Program-made: the position numbers and the translations under genes
Shown: positions 38,523 through 46,455 of the stretch, in pieces
How positions within the stretch are numbered: the first letter of the stretch is position 1
How the letters are laid out: the number at the start of each line of letters is the position of its first letter
The notes under the pieces: generated by a model
Database searches by the model: none
Told to the model about the DNA's origin: nothing
The model's input: only the letters and a program-made list of their open reading frames with translations
Assembly (NCBI RefSeq): GCF_004217545.1
Contig: NZ_SHKY01000001.1
Span: 372,001-436,000 of the forward strand
From: Krasilnikovia cinnamomea
Lineage (GTDB): Bacteria; Actinomycetota; Actinomycetes; Mycobacteriales; Micromonosporaceae
Direction: 5' to 3'
DNA: 64,000 bases

Positions 38523-40415
38523 TCAGAGGGACTGGATCGCGACGTCCGCGAAGGTCACCGAGGTCGCGGCCCGGGCGGCCGGCGCGGCCACGCTGGCGCC
38601 GAGCACCACCTGGCCGTCCTGGGGTGAGTCGGCGGGCAGCGGGAGGGCACCGGCGAACTCCCCGGCCAGGAACAGCTCGGCCCGCCCCTCGCGCACGACC
38701 AGGTGGATCCGGGTGTCGGCGCCCAGCGGGATCGGGCGCGGCAGCGGCACCGTGCCGAACACCTGCTGGTCCCCGGGGGCGTCCGCGGCGACCGACAGCT
38801 CCCGCTGGCACACCCGCAGGACCTGACCGCCCGCCTCGGAATCCCAGTGGTACCAGACGGCGGCGCAGCCGCCCGCGTTGAGCAGGGTGACGCTCACCTC
38901 GACGGCGAGGTCGCCCGGGAACTGCTCCGCCGGGCCCGGGCACTGCAGGGTGCCGGGGCCGGGGAGGGTGGCGCGCAGAACCCCGCGGACGGTGCAGCCG
39001 GCACCGTCGGCGCGCCGCGCGGTCTCGCGCCACTGGGCGGGCGAGTCGAGCGAATCCTGCAGGTCCGGCTCGCCGGACGGCTCGACCGGAGCGGCGCCCG
39101 GGCCACCACCGTCCCCGCCCGCGCTGCCACCGTCCGCGTCCGCGCTGCCACCGTCCGCGTCCGCACCCGAACCGTCGGCACCGCCGTCCGCCTCCGCACC
39201 CGAACCGTCGGCGCCGTCGTCCGCACCGGAACCGTCGGCGCCGTCGTCCGCGCCAGAGCCGTTCGAGCCGCCGCCAGAGCCATCCGGGTCGCCGCCGCGA
39301 CCGGAGTCGGAGATGAGCGCGTCGCGCGCCAGGCTGTCCAGGCGCAGCACCGCGGCGACGGTCCCGAGACCGGCGAGGACCAGCAGCATCGCCAGGGCCG
39401 CCAGCAGGCGGCCACCGCGCGGGCGCCGGGCGTACGCGACCGGGCCGCCGGGCGGGCGGACCGGGGCCGCCGAGGTCGCCCGGCCCGGATACGCCGGAGG
39501 CGGTCCGGCGAGCCGAGCCGGGGCCTGGGGCGGCCGGGGCCCGGTGCGTGTCGCGGGGCCGGCCGGACGCCGGACCGGCGCCTCGCCGAGCAGCATGTCG
39601 AGCAGTTCGCGGGCGGTGGGCCGCTCCGCCGGGTCCTTGGCCAGCGACAACTCGACGAGGCTGCGCAGCGGCTCGGCCAGCCCGTCGAGGTGCGGCGGCT
39701 GGGTGAGGATGCGCGCGGCGGTGGCCGGCGGCGAGTCGGCCCGGAACGGGGTGCGCCCGGTGCCCGCGTACCCGACCACGCACCCCCACGCGAAGACGTC
39801 CGCGGCGGCGGTCAGCGGCACGCCCGGCTCGGAGGAGAACCGCTCCGGCGCCATGTACGCCACCGTGCCCACCATCTGGTCGGTGCGGGTGAGCTGGCTG
39901 GTCGCCTCGAACGCCCGGGCGATGCCGAAGTCGATGACCTTGGGGCTGCCCGGGGCCAGCAGCACGTTCTCCGGCTTCAGGTCGCGGTGGATGACGCCCG
40001 CGCCGTGGATGCCGGCCAGTGCGGTGGCCACTCCCACGGCCACGGAGTGCAGGTTCGCGGCGGTCAGCGGCCCGCGCTCCTCGACCACCTGGCCGAGGCT
40101 GGGCCCGGGAACGTACTCGACCACCAGGTACGGCGGCTGGTGTTCGAGGTCCGCGTCCAGCACCTCCGCCGTACAGAACGACGGCACCTGGCGGGCCCGC
40201 TGCACCTCGCTGCGGAACCGCTGGCGGAACTCCGGGTCGTGCGACAGCACGGCGTGCACCAGCTTGACCGCGACCGGGCCGCCATCGGGGTCCTCGCCGA
40301 GGTAGACGACACCCATGCCGCCGGATCCGAGCCGCCCGACGAGCCGGTACCGGCCCAGCCGGCGCGGGTCGTTGCGGTGCAGGGCCTGCACCGGGGGCGC
40401 GGCGGGTGCACTCAT
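38523..40415 (-). CDS. Membrane Ser/Thr protein kinase with Asp/Gly/Ser-rich linker and four-Cys sensor domain (kinase 2)
   Basis: A 630-residue paralogue of kinase 1. The kinase domain is at residues 20-275 (GRLGSGGMGVVYLG, VAVKLV, HRDLKPENVLL, DFGIARA), followed by a Pro-rich juxtamembrane stretch and a membrane helix near 345-365 (LLAALAMLLVLAGLGTVAAV). Next is an acidic linker of DGADGSGA-like repeats of about 60 residues, then the four-Cys extracellular domain (GCTVRG, LQCPGP, GGCAAVW, RVCQREL). ATG 40415 overlaps the ccdA stop by four bases (ATGA). The kinase is thus translationally coupled to the redox genes upstream, and I infer that it reports on that system. Confidence 0.93.
   Translation of the reverse strand: MSAPAAPPVQALHRNDPRRLGRYRLVGRLGSGGMGVVYLGEDPDGGPVAVKLVHAVLSHDPEFRQRFRSEVQRARQVPSFCTAEVLDADLEHQPPYLVVEYVPGPSLGQVVEERGPLTAANLHSVAVGVATALAGIHGAGVIHRDLKPENVLLAPGSPKVIDFGIARAFEATSQLTRTDQMVGTVAYMAPERFSSEPGVPLTAAADVFAWGCVVGYAGTGRTPFRADSPPATAARILTQPPHLDGLAEPLRSLVELSLAKDPAERPTARELLDMLLGEAPVRRPAGPATRTGPRPPQAPARLAGPPPAYPGRATSAAPVRPPGGPVAYARRPRGGRLLAALAMLLVLAGLGTVAAVLRLDSLARDALISDSGRGGDPDGSGGGSNGSGADDGADGSGADDGADGSGAEADGGADGSGADADGGSADADGGSAGGDGGGPGAAPVEPSGEPDLQDSLDSPAQWRETARRADGAGCTVRGVLRATLPGPGTLQCPGPAEQFPGDLAVEVSVTLLNAGGCAAVWYHWDSEAGGQVLRVCQRELSVAADAPGDQQVFGTVPLPRPIPLGADTRIHLVVREGRAELFLAGEFAGALPLPADSPQDGQVVLGASVAAPAARAATSVTFADVAIQSL
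39115..39300 (-). repeat. In-frame Asp/Gly/Ser/Ala repeat in kinase 2
   Basis: Direct repeats based on CCGTCGGCGCCGTCGTCCGC on the plus strand encode DGADGSGA-type units that form the extracellular linker of kinase 2. Confidence 0.8.
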
Positions 40416-41287
40416 CGGGCCCCGCCTCCCACCGCGCCAGCGGCGCCCGCCGGCTCGGCCCGGCGCTGCCACCGCAGCCCCGCCGCGACGAGCACCAGCA
40501 GCGCCACGGCGAGCCAGCCCGCGCCGACGCCGCCGATCAGGTCGCTGATCCGGCGCTGCAGGCCGGTGGCGGCGGCGACGAGCGGGTCGTGTCCCGAGAC
40601 CCGCAGGTCCCGGGCGAGGCGCAGCTCGTACCAGCCGTAGTAGGCGACGTATGCGCCGCAGATCAGCAGGACCGCGCCGCCGAGGCGGGGCACCACGGCG
40701 GCGGCCCGCCGCAGCCGGGTCACGGCCGAGGTCCGGGCCAGCGCCACGGCGACCGCGACGACGCCGACGACGATCGCCATGCCGAGCGCGTAGGCCGCGA
40801 ACAGCGCCAGCCCGGCGCCGATGGTTCCGGCGCGCAGGGACGCGGCCACGATGGCGAGGAACGGACCGGCGGCGCAGCCGAGTGAGGCCAGCGCGTACCC
40901 GGCGCCGAACAGTGCAGTGGAGGTGAGCGAGCCGGTCAGCCGGGGGGCGCGCAGCCGGGCGCCGAGCGCGGGCAGCGAGCGCCCGGCCACCAACCATCCA
41001 CCGATCGCGGCCAGCAGCGTGCCGAGCACGACGGTCAGCCACGGCAGGTGCGGCTGGACCCGCGCGGCCAGCGGCGCGACCACGAGGCCGAACGCGCCGA
41101 ACACGGCGACGTACCCGGCGGTGAGGGCGGCGGTGCAGCGCAGCGCGCGGACCACCGGGGCCGCCCCGGCGGGTCCGCCGTCTGCGGACACCAGCAGGGA
41201 CAGGTACGCGGGCAGCAGCGCGAATCCGCACGGGTTCACGGCGCCGAGCATCCCGGCGGTGAGGGCGAGGAGCACCGGCACCTGCAC
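40412..41287 (-). CDS. ccdA: CcdA-type transmembrane thiol-disulfide electron carrier
   Basis: A 291-residue DsbD/CcdA-family membrane protein with six or more membrane helices. The two redox cysteines sit where expected: GAVNPCGFALLPAYLSLL in the first helix and ASLGCAAGPFLAIV in the fourth. CcdA passes reducing electrons from cytoplasmic thioredoxin to extracytoplasmic thioredoxin-like partners; the TlpA-like lipoprotein just upstream is the obvious partner. The start is GTG 41287, three bases after the preceding stop. Its stop overlaps the kinase 2 start. Confidence 0.92.
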   Translation of the reverse strand: MQVPVLLALTAGMLGAVNPCGFALLPAYLSLLVSADGGPAGAAPVVRALRCTAALTAGYVAVFGAFGLVVAPLAARVQPHLPWLTVVLGTLLAAIGGWLVAGRSLPALGARLRAPRLTGSLTSTALFGAGYALASLGCAAGPFLAIVAASLRAGTIGAGLALFAAYALGMAIVVGVVAVAVALARTSAVTRLRRAAAVVPRLGGAVLLICGAYVAYYGWYELRLARDLRVSGHDPLVAAATGLQRRISDLIGGVGAGWLAVALLVLVAAGLRWQRRAEPAGAAGAVGGGAR

Positions 41288-41290
41288 GAC

Positions 41291-41824
41291 TCAGGCCACC
41301 AGCGCCTTGATCTGGGCGGTGAGCTGCAGGTCGTCGAGGTAGCCCGAGATTCGCACCGCCCCGGCGCGGTCCAGCAGCACGTACGTGCTCTGCTCAGTGA
41401 CCCCGAAGCGGCGCCACAGGACGCCCTGCCCGTCGTCCAGGTGCGGCACGGTGCCCACCGTCAGGTCCGCCACGAACCGGTGCATCGCCGTGTTGTCGCC
41501 CATCCCGGCGATGCCGAGCACGGCGAGCCGGTCGCCGTACGTGTCCTTGAGGTCGGCCACGGACTGTGCCTGAGCCGCGCAGGTCGCGCACCACGGGGCC
41601 CAGAACCACAGCACGGTGGGGCGGCCGGCGAGGGTGGCCGCGTCGTACGCCGCCCCGTCGAGGGTGCGGCCGGTGAACCGCAGGTTCGCCGGAACGCTCG
41701 CCGCCGAGCCGGAGCTCGCGGCGGTCTCGGCTGCCGGGCGGGCGGCACAGCCGGCCGTGGCGGCGGCGAGGCCGGCGGCCGCCACCGCCAGAGCCATCGC
41801 CGCCGCCACGGCCCGCCGGGTCAC
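41291..41824 (-). CDS. TlpA/ResA-like thioredoxin-fold lipoprotein or exported protein
   Basis: A 177-residue exported thiol-disulfide protein. An N-terminal hydrophobic signal ends in ATAGCAARP, a lipobox-like site, although Thr at -3 is not ideal. The thioredoxin fold carries the active site FWAPWCATCAAQAQ (CxxC). The final strands are LGIAGMGDNTAMHRFVADL and STYVLLDRAGAVRISGYLDD. GTG 41824 overlaps the stop of the NuoF-like gene by four bases (GTGA). It lies between the NuoF-like gene and ccdA and is probably reduced by CcdA. Its own client could be a haem, a cell-wall thiol or the cysteines of the kinase sensors. Confidence 0.88.
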   Translation of the reverse strand: MTRRAVAAAMALAVAAAGLAAATAGCAARPAAETAASSGSAASVPANLRFTGRTLDGAAYDAATLAGRPTVLWFWAPWCATCAAQAQSVADLKDTYGDRLAVLGIAGMGDNTAMHRFVADLTVGTVPHLDDGQGVLWRRFGVTEQSTYVLLDRAGAVRISGYLDDLQLTAQIKALVA

Positions 41825-43293
41825 TTCCCGGCCGCCTCGGTGAGCCGCAGCGCGAGCGCCGGGCACACGTTGACGGCCCGGCGGGCGCCGTCCTCCAGCC
41901 ATGGCGGCAGGGGCGTCGTCGGGAACGCCGGGAAACCGTTGGCGTCGAGCCGGATGATCTCGGGCGCGACGGCGGAGCACAGCCCGTGCCCGTCGCACCG
42001 CGACCAGTCGAGGGCGAGCTTGCGTACGCCCTGATTCTGGTGGTAGGGCAGCGGCAGGATGCCGCGCACCTGCTTGCCGCAGCCCTCGCCGTTGGCGTGC
42101 GCCGCGACGTCCTTGTGGAAGATCTCCAGCGCGGACAGCGCGAACCGGGCGGTGCCGTCCGGGTGGCTGCACGCGCCGCGGCCCTTGACCACACCCGCGG
42201 CGGCGCGCACGTCCTCCAGCGCGTTGCCGCCCAGCGAGACCAGGGTGACCGAGCGGGCCAGGTCGGGCAGGCCGAGCCGGCACGGCCCGCACTGCCCGGC
42301 GGACTCCCCGGCCAGGTACTGGGTGACCTGGGCGACCTCGCCGAGCGGGCAGGTGGACGACCCGATCGGCAGCAGCATGCCGGCGCCGAGGGTGGCCCCG
42401 GCCTTGGCGAAGCCCTTGCGGCTGATCGTGACGGTCTTCGCGGCCTCGGCGGACAGCCACTTGCCGTGGTAGCCGCCGACCAGGATGCCGGGCCCGATGT
42501 CCGCGCCGCACATGGTGAGGATGTCCATGAGCGGGGTCCCGGTCGGGGCCTCGACGACGGCCGGCGCGGTGGCCGAGCCGCCGACGGTCAGCATGACCGT
42601 GCCGGGCTCCTCGGGGATGCCGACGCTGTTGTACTCCCACGGCCCGAGCCGCGCGGCGATGGCCAGCTGCGAGTACGTCTCCGCGTTGGACAGCAGGGTG
42701 GGCAGGCCCATCACGCCGTTGTCGCTGGAGCGCACCTTGCGCCCGGGCGGGATGTGGGCCTCGCCGTTGATGCCGCGCACCAGGGCACCACCCTCACCGG
42801 AGATGAACCGGTGCGGCACCGTGACAATCCGGGTCGGTACGGGCATCTTGCGCTCGGCCAGCGCCGCCGCGAGCGAGTCCTGGCCGATGCCGTCGTCGGC
42901 GACACCGATGACGATCTCCTCGGCGTCCAGGGCGGCGGCGGCCAGCGCGGCCCCGTCGAGGATCAGGTGCGGGCCCCGGGTGAGGATCGCCTTGTCCTTC
43001 CAGGACGGCGGCTCACCCTCGGTCGCGTTGACCACGATGACCGGCGGCAGGTCCTGGCGGCGGCAGGAGTCCAGCACCGCGCGCACCTTGCGGGCGAACG
43101 GGAACCCCGCCCCGCCGCGGCCGCGCAGCTCGATGCGGTCCGCCAGCCCGATCAGCTCCCCCGAGCTGAGCGCCGCGAAGCCGCCGTGTACCTCCTGGTG
43201 GGCGACCAGGTCGAGGCGGCCGTACTCGTCGAAACCCGCGGTGATGCGCGGGGTCCCGATCGCGGTGACCGGTGGAACCTTGGACGCGCTCAT
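41821..43293 (-). CDS. NuoF-like FMN/Fe-S oxidoreductase with C-terminal ferredoxin domain
   Basis: A 490-residue soluble protein related to the 51-kDa subunit of complex I. FMN/NADH features are LRGRGGAGFPFARK, NATEGEPPSWKDKAIL and FISGEGGALVRGINGEAH. The Fe-S binding region reads ESAGQCGPCRLG with a later GACSHP: the first of the four NuoF cysteines is Ala here. Residues 420-490 form a small ferredoxin, CDGHGLC with a later VNVCPALAL, the three-Cys pattern of 3Fe-4S ferredoxins. It is not part of a nuo operon. It sits between a di-haem membrane protein and a TlpA-like gene, and I infer that it carries NAD(P)H electrons to the membrane protein. Confidence 0.88.
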   Translation of the reverse strand: MSASKVPPVTAIGTPRITAGFDEYGRLDLVAHQEVHGGFAALSSGELIGLADRIELRGRGGAGFPFARKVRAVLDSCRRQDLPPVIVVNATEGEPPSWKDKAILTRGPHLILDGAALAAAALDAEEIVIGVADDGIGQDSLAAALAERKMPVPTRIVTVPHRFISGEGGALVRGINGEAHIPPGRKVRSSDNGVMGLPTLLSNAETYSQLAIAARLGPWEYNSVGIPEEPGTVMLTVGGSATAPAVVEAPTGTPLMDILTMCGADIGPGILVGGYHGKWLSAEAAKTVTISRKGFAKAGATLGAGMLLPIGSSTCPLGEVAQVTQYLAGESAGQCGPCRLGLPDLARSVTLVSLGGNALEDVRAAAGVVKGRGACSHPDGTARFALSALEIFHKDVAAHANGEGCGKQVRGILPLPYHQNQGVRKLALDWSRCDGHGLCSAVAPEIIRLDANGFPAFPTTPLPPWLEDGARRAVNVCPALALRLTEAAGK

Positions 43294-43345
43294 GGCCGCG
43301 CCCCCCGGCGCCGCCCCGCGTCACCCCTGCCGTGGTGGTGCATGT

Positions 43346-45196
43346 TCACTGCGCTTCTCCTCGCAGCTGACGCCAGTACTGGTCGTCGGCCACATCGTCG
43401 GTGCTACGTCCCCGACCGCGACGAGCCCCCCGGCTCGCCCCGCGCGGGGATTCGGGCTGTTCCGCCCGGCGGGCCCGCCGCGACGCCATGTCCACGAGGG
43501 TGGGCGTCTCGTCGGGCTCCAGGTCGGGGCCCCACGCCTGACGGTCGTACTGCGGGCCACCGAGGTCGACGAACTCGCTGCGGCTGTGCCGCCCGGAGTC
43601 GGCCCGGTCGACGTCGCCACCGCGATCCCCACGGTCGCGCCGGGAGCGGGGCGCGGGCGAGGGGTCGTCAGAGTACCGGGTCGAGCGGGGTTCCGGGAGG
43701 CCCGGCGCGTAGCCGGGATCGGCCCACCGGTCGGCGCGGCGGGGCCGCGGGTCGGCGTACCCGTCGTCCTCGGCGGAGCGGCGGCCGCGGGGCGGGTCGT
43801 CGGCGTACCGGCGGCCTCGGGGCTCGTCGTCGCCGCGCGGGGCGCGGCGGGGCTCGTCCTCGGCGTACCAGCCACGGGCCGGAGCGGCCTCGATGGCGCG
43901 GCGCTGCCGGGGGGCGGGCTCGTCCTCGGCGTAGCGGCCGGCGCGGGTCTCGCGCTCGTAGCGGGGCGGCACGTACTGCTCCTGCTCGCCCGTGCGGCGG
44001 CGCGAGCGCGGCGCCGGCTCCTCCTCGGCCTCGAAGTGGCGCCGGCCCGACTCGATCGCCCGCTGCGACATCGCGCGGGTCTCCTCGTCGAAGCGGGGCG
44101 CCGGGCGCCGGGCGGGCCCGTCGGAGTCGGCGTGGCGGCGCGAGCGCGGTGCCTCGTACCCGTCCTCGCGCCGGCCGCGTGGCGCGCGGTCCTCCTCGCC
44201 GGCGCCGCGGCGCGACCGGGTCTCGCGCCGGTACACCTCCTCGTCGTACTCGGACCGGCCATCCGCCTTGGCGGGCGGGGCGCTGTCCGCCTTGGCCGCC
44301 GGCTTGTCTCCGGCGGGCGCGGGGGCGGCCGGGACCCAGGGCTCCAGCACGGCGGTCTCGGTGAGGCCCGGGTTGGAGGAGATCCGCGAGCCGAACCGGT
44401 CGCCGTCGCGGCGCTTCCTCATTCCGGCGGCGCCGCTGGGTGCGAGCTTGCCGACCGGCTTCATGGCGCCCGTGCTGGTGCCGGACTGGGAGGCGAAGTC
44501 CTTCTTGCGGTTCAGGCTGACGGAGACGCGCACGGCGAGGCCGAGGACGACCAGCAGGATGCAGACGACGTAGCTGACGATGACCCAGACCGCGCCGGGG
44601 CGGCCCGCGTTCAGGCCGTGCACCACCGCGAGCGGCCACATCAGGTACGAGCTGGCGTGCACCGAACGCCACATCCACGGCTTGCCGCGGCCGATGAACC
44701 GGGCCCGCGCGATGCCGCTCCACAGGACCACCACCATGATGATCGCGGAGATCGTGCCGAAGCCGACGAAGAAGTTCCCGTGGAGGAACGGGATGAACAC
44801 GTCGATCACATCGATGTGCTGCTCCATCAGCTTCGCCCACAGGTGCACGCCGAGCGCGCCCACGGCGATCACGCCGAAGGTGCGGTGGGCGGACTGCAGC
44901 AGCACGCGCTGCCGGATGGAGAGCACGAGCCGGTCGGTGCTGACCAGGCCGAGCATGATGGTGATCGAGAGCGACACCAGGGTGAGCACACCCATGTAGT
45001 ACTCGAGATAGGCGAAGACATAGACGTACAGGACACGGCCGGCCGGCGTGAGCATCGCGGCGGCCCAGATCGCCAGGATGATCGAGACCGCGAGGGTCAC
45101 GATCGCGAGCTTCGACGGCGGGGTGGGGCCACCGGTGGCGTCCATCGGCACGCTTCCACGATTGGCGGATCGTTGGTTCAGCTTCGTCCGGGCCAT
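43346..45196 (-). CDS. Ferric-reductase/NOX-like di-haem membrane protein with long disordered tail
   Basis: A 616-residue protein. Six membrane helices span residues 29-226. Helix 3 has His104 and His118 (H-x13-H) and helix 5 has His180 and His193 (H-x12-H), the same spacing as the two-haem core of NADPH oxidases, FRE reductases and MsrQ. No FAD or NADPH domain follows. Instead residues 227-616 are a hydrophilic Arg/Asp/Glu/Pro-rich stretch (repeated RGRRYAD, DEPRR and similar) predicted to be disordered and cytoplasmic. ATG 45196 has GAGGAG just upstream and replaces a longer frame from 45253. It is the first gene of the redox-kinase operon. Confidence 0.88.
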   Translation of the reverse strand: MARTKLNQRSANRGSVPMDATGGPTPPSKLAIVTLAVSIILAIWAAAMLTPAGRVLYVYVFAYLEYYMGVLTLVSLSITIMLGLVSTDRLVLSIRQRVLLQSAHRTFGVIAVGALGVHLWAKLMEQHIDVIDVFIPFLHGNFFVGFGTISAIIMVVVLWSGIARARFIGRGKPWMWRSVHASSYLMWPLAVVHGLNAGRPGAVWVIVSYVVCILLVVLGLAVRVSVSLNRKKDFASQSGTSTGAMKPVGKLAPSGAAGMRKRRDGDRFGSRISSNPGLTETAVLEPWVPAAPAPAGDKPAAKADSAPPAKADGRSEYDEEVYRRETRSRRGAGEEDRAPRGRREDGYEAPRSRRHADSDGPARRPAPRFDEETRAMSQRAIESGRRHFEAEEEPAPRSRRRTGEQEQYVPPRYERETRAGRYAEDEPAPRQRRAIEAAPARGWYAEDEPRRAPRGDDEPRGRRYADDPPRGRRSAEDDGYADPRPRRADRWADPGYAPGLPEPRSTRYSDDPSPAPRSRRDRGDRGGDVDRADSGRHSRSEFVDLGGPQYDRQAWGPDLEPDETPTLVDMASRRARRAEQPESPRGASRGARRGRGRSTDDVADDQYWRQLRGEAQ

Positions 45197-45593
45197 TGAC
45201 TCCTCGTTCTCCGCAGCGGTCGCGTCTCGGCGGGCCTTCCTTGACGCCGGCACCCGTGGGGGATGCCCCGCGCTATTCCGTTGGGCGGTGCCGCAGACCT
45301 ACCTTTCTCACCGTGCGTTGCGGCCAGTCCCTGCCCAATCCCCATCTACGTGTGCGGGCCGCGTGCGGATGAACGATCCGCAACTTCTTTGTCGGCAACT
45401 TTGCACCGGGCTGCTAGGGCACCCGCTTGCATGGCCTCTGAGCTGCGAAGACATCGGAGCGCAACCGACGGGTAAGAGAAAAGTAAGGTCCCCGCGCGGG
45501 TAATCCCGCACACGTGGTGAACCTTTCGGCGGCGCCGCCCGAACTACCTCGTGAGCGAGCAAGCTGACGCCTGAGCGTAAGGAGATGGTCGCC
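45197..45593. promoter_or_regulatory. Divergent intergenic region between redox operon and surface protein
   Basis: Nearly 400 bases without a convincing gene; they must hold both divergent promoters. Two GCAACTT elements occur 15 bases apart (45380-45386 and 45395-45401), a helically spaced direct repeat. A short hairpin GCGGG-TAAT-CCCGC lies at 45496-45509. The stretch 45470-45490 is locally A/G-rich. No -35/-10 pair is convincing. Confidence 0.4.
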
Positions 45594-46409
45594 GTGCGGC
45601 ATCGTGCTGCCCTGCTCTTGGCGGTGCCGGTGGTCGCGGCCGCGGCCGCGTTCCTGGTCCTGCCCAGTGCCGCCTCGGCGGCGCCCGGCCCCGGTGGGGC
45701 CGAGGTCCGCATCACCGAGGCACCCCGGACACTCGACGCGGGCGAGGACGCGGACACGGTCACCGCCGTCGTCACGACGGACCGCGGCGGCCGTTGCCGC
45801 AAGGTGCGCTGGTCGGCGGTGCTGCGGGCGGAGGGCCCCAGCCTCGATCAGGTACGCGTGCAGCGGATCGAGGACGACGGCGACTTCGCGGTGCAGGTGC
45901 AGGCCGCCGGTGACGCCGCCCGCCTGACCGATGTGCAGTTCGACCCGGGTGAACTGTGCCGGGGCAAGACCGTGACAGCGCGGTACCGGATCGCGGTGGA
46001 CGAGGACGCGCCGCAGGGCCGGATCACGCTGGAGGTGCAGGCGTTCGAAGGGGGTGTGCGGGCGCTGGGTGCCGCCGTCACGACCGCCACGGTGCAGGGC
46101 GAGGGTGCGCAGCCGGAGCCGAGCGAGTCCGAGGAGGCCGAGCCGAGCCCGTCACCGGACGAGTCGGACGACACCGGCGGCGCGGCCGTCGGCGACACCA
46201 CGGAACCGTCCGGGCGGAACCCGGGCGCGGCCGCCCCGGCGGCCGACAACGCCGCCTCCTCCTCGGACGGCTCCTCCGGCCTGCTCGGGCCCGGCCTGAT
46301 CGTCGGGGCGCTGCTGGTCTTCGCCGGGGTGGGCCTGCTGCTGCGGCTGCGTACCCGCAACCGGGCGGCACGCCACCCCATGCCGACCTCGTTCTACCCG
46401 GCCCCGTGA
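45594..46409 (+). CDS. Secreted, C-terminally membrane-anchored surface protein
   Basis: A 271-residue protein with a signal peptide (residues 1-30, ending AASAAPG). A beta-rich ectodomain of about 135 residues has two cysteines (GGRCRKVRW and GELCRGKTV). A Ser/Glu/Pro/Asp-rich stalk follows, then a single membrane helix (GLIVGALLVFAGVGLLLRL) and a short basic tail. No LPXTG motif is visible. The start is placed at GTG 45594 because AAGGAG lies eight bases before it; the ATG at 45585 directly abuts that site. Function unknown. It is divergent from the redox operon and may share its regulation. Confidence 0.82.
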   Translation: MRHRAALLLAVPVVAAAAAFLVLPSAASAAPGPGGAEVRITEAPRTLDAGEDADTVTAVVTTDRGGRCRKVRWSAVLRAEGPSLDQVRVQRIEDDGDFAVQVQAAGDAARLTDVQFDPGELCRGKTVTARYRIAVDEDAPQGRITLEVQAFEGGVRALGAAVTTATVQGEGAQPEPSESEEAEPSPSPDESDDTGGAAVGDTTEPSGRNPGAAAPAADNAASSSDGSSGLLGPGLIVGALLVFAGVGLLLRLRTRNRAARHPMPTSFYPAP

Positions 46410-46415
46410 CCTGGT

Positions 46416-46447
46416 GGGCCCCCGCCACTCCGGAGCGGCGGGGGCCC
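46416..46447. terminator. Bidirectional terminator hairpin
   Basis: GGGCCCCCGCC (46416-46426) pairs with GGCGGGGGCCC (46437-46447), between the convergent stops at 46409 and 46456. Confidence 0.75.
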
Positions 46448-46455
46448 GGTCCCGG

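Noticed and set aside
39115-39300. CRISPR-like array from regular short repeats
   Set aside because: Repeats are in frame, code for an Asp/Gly/Ser linker of the kinase and have no unique spacers.
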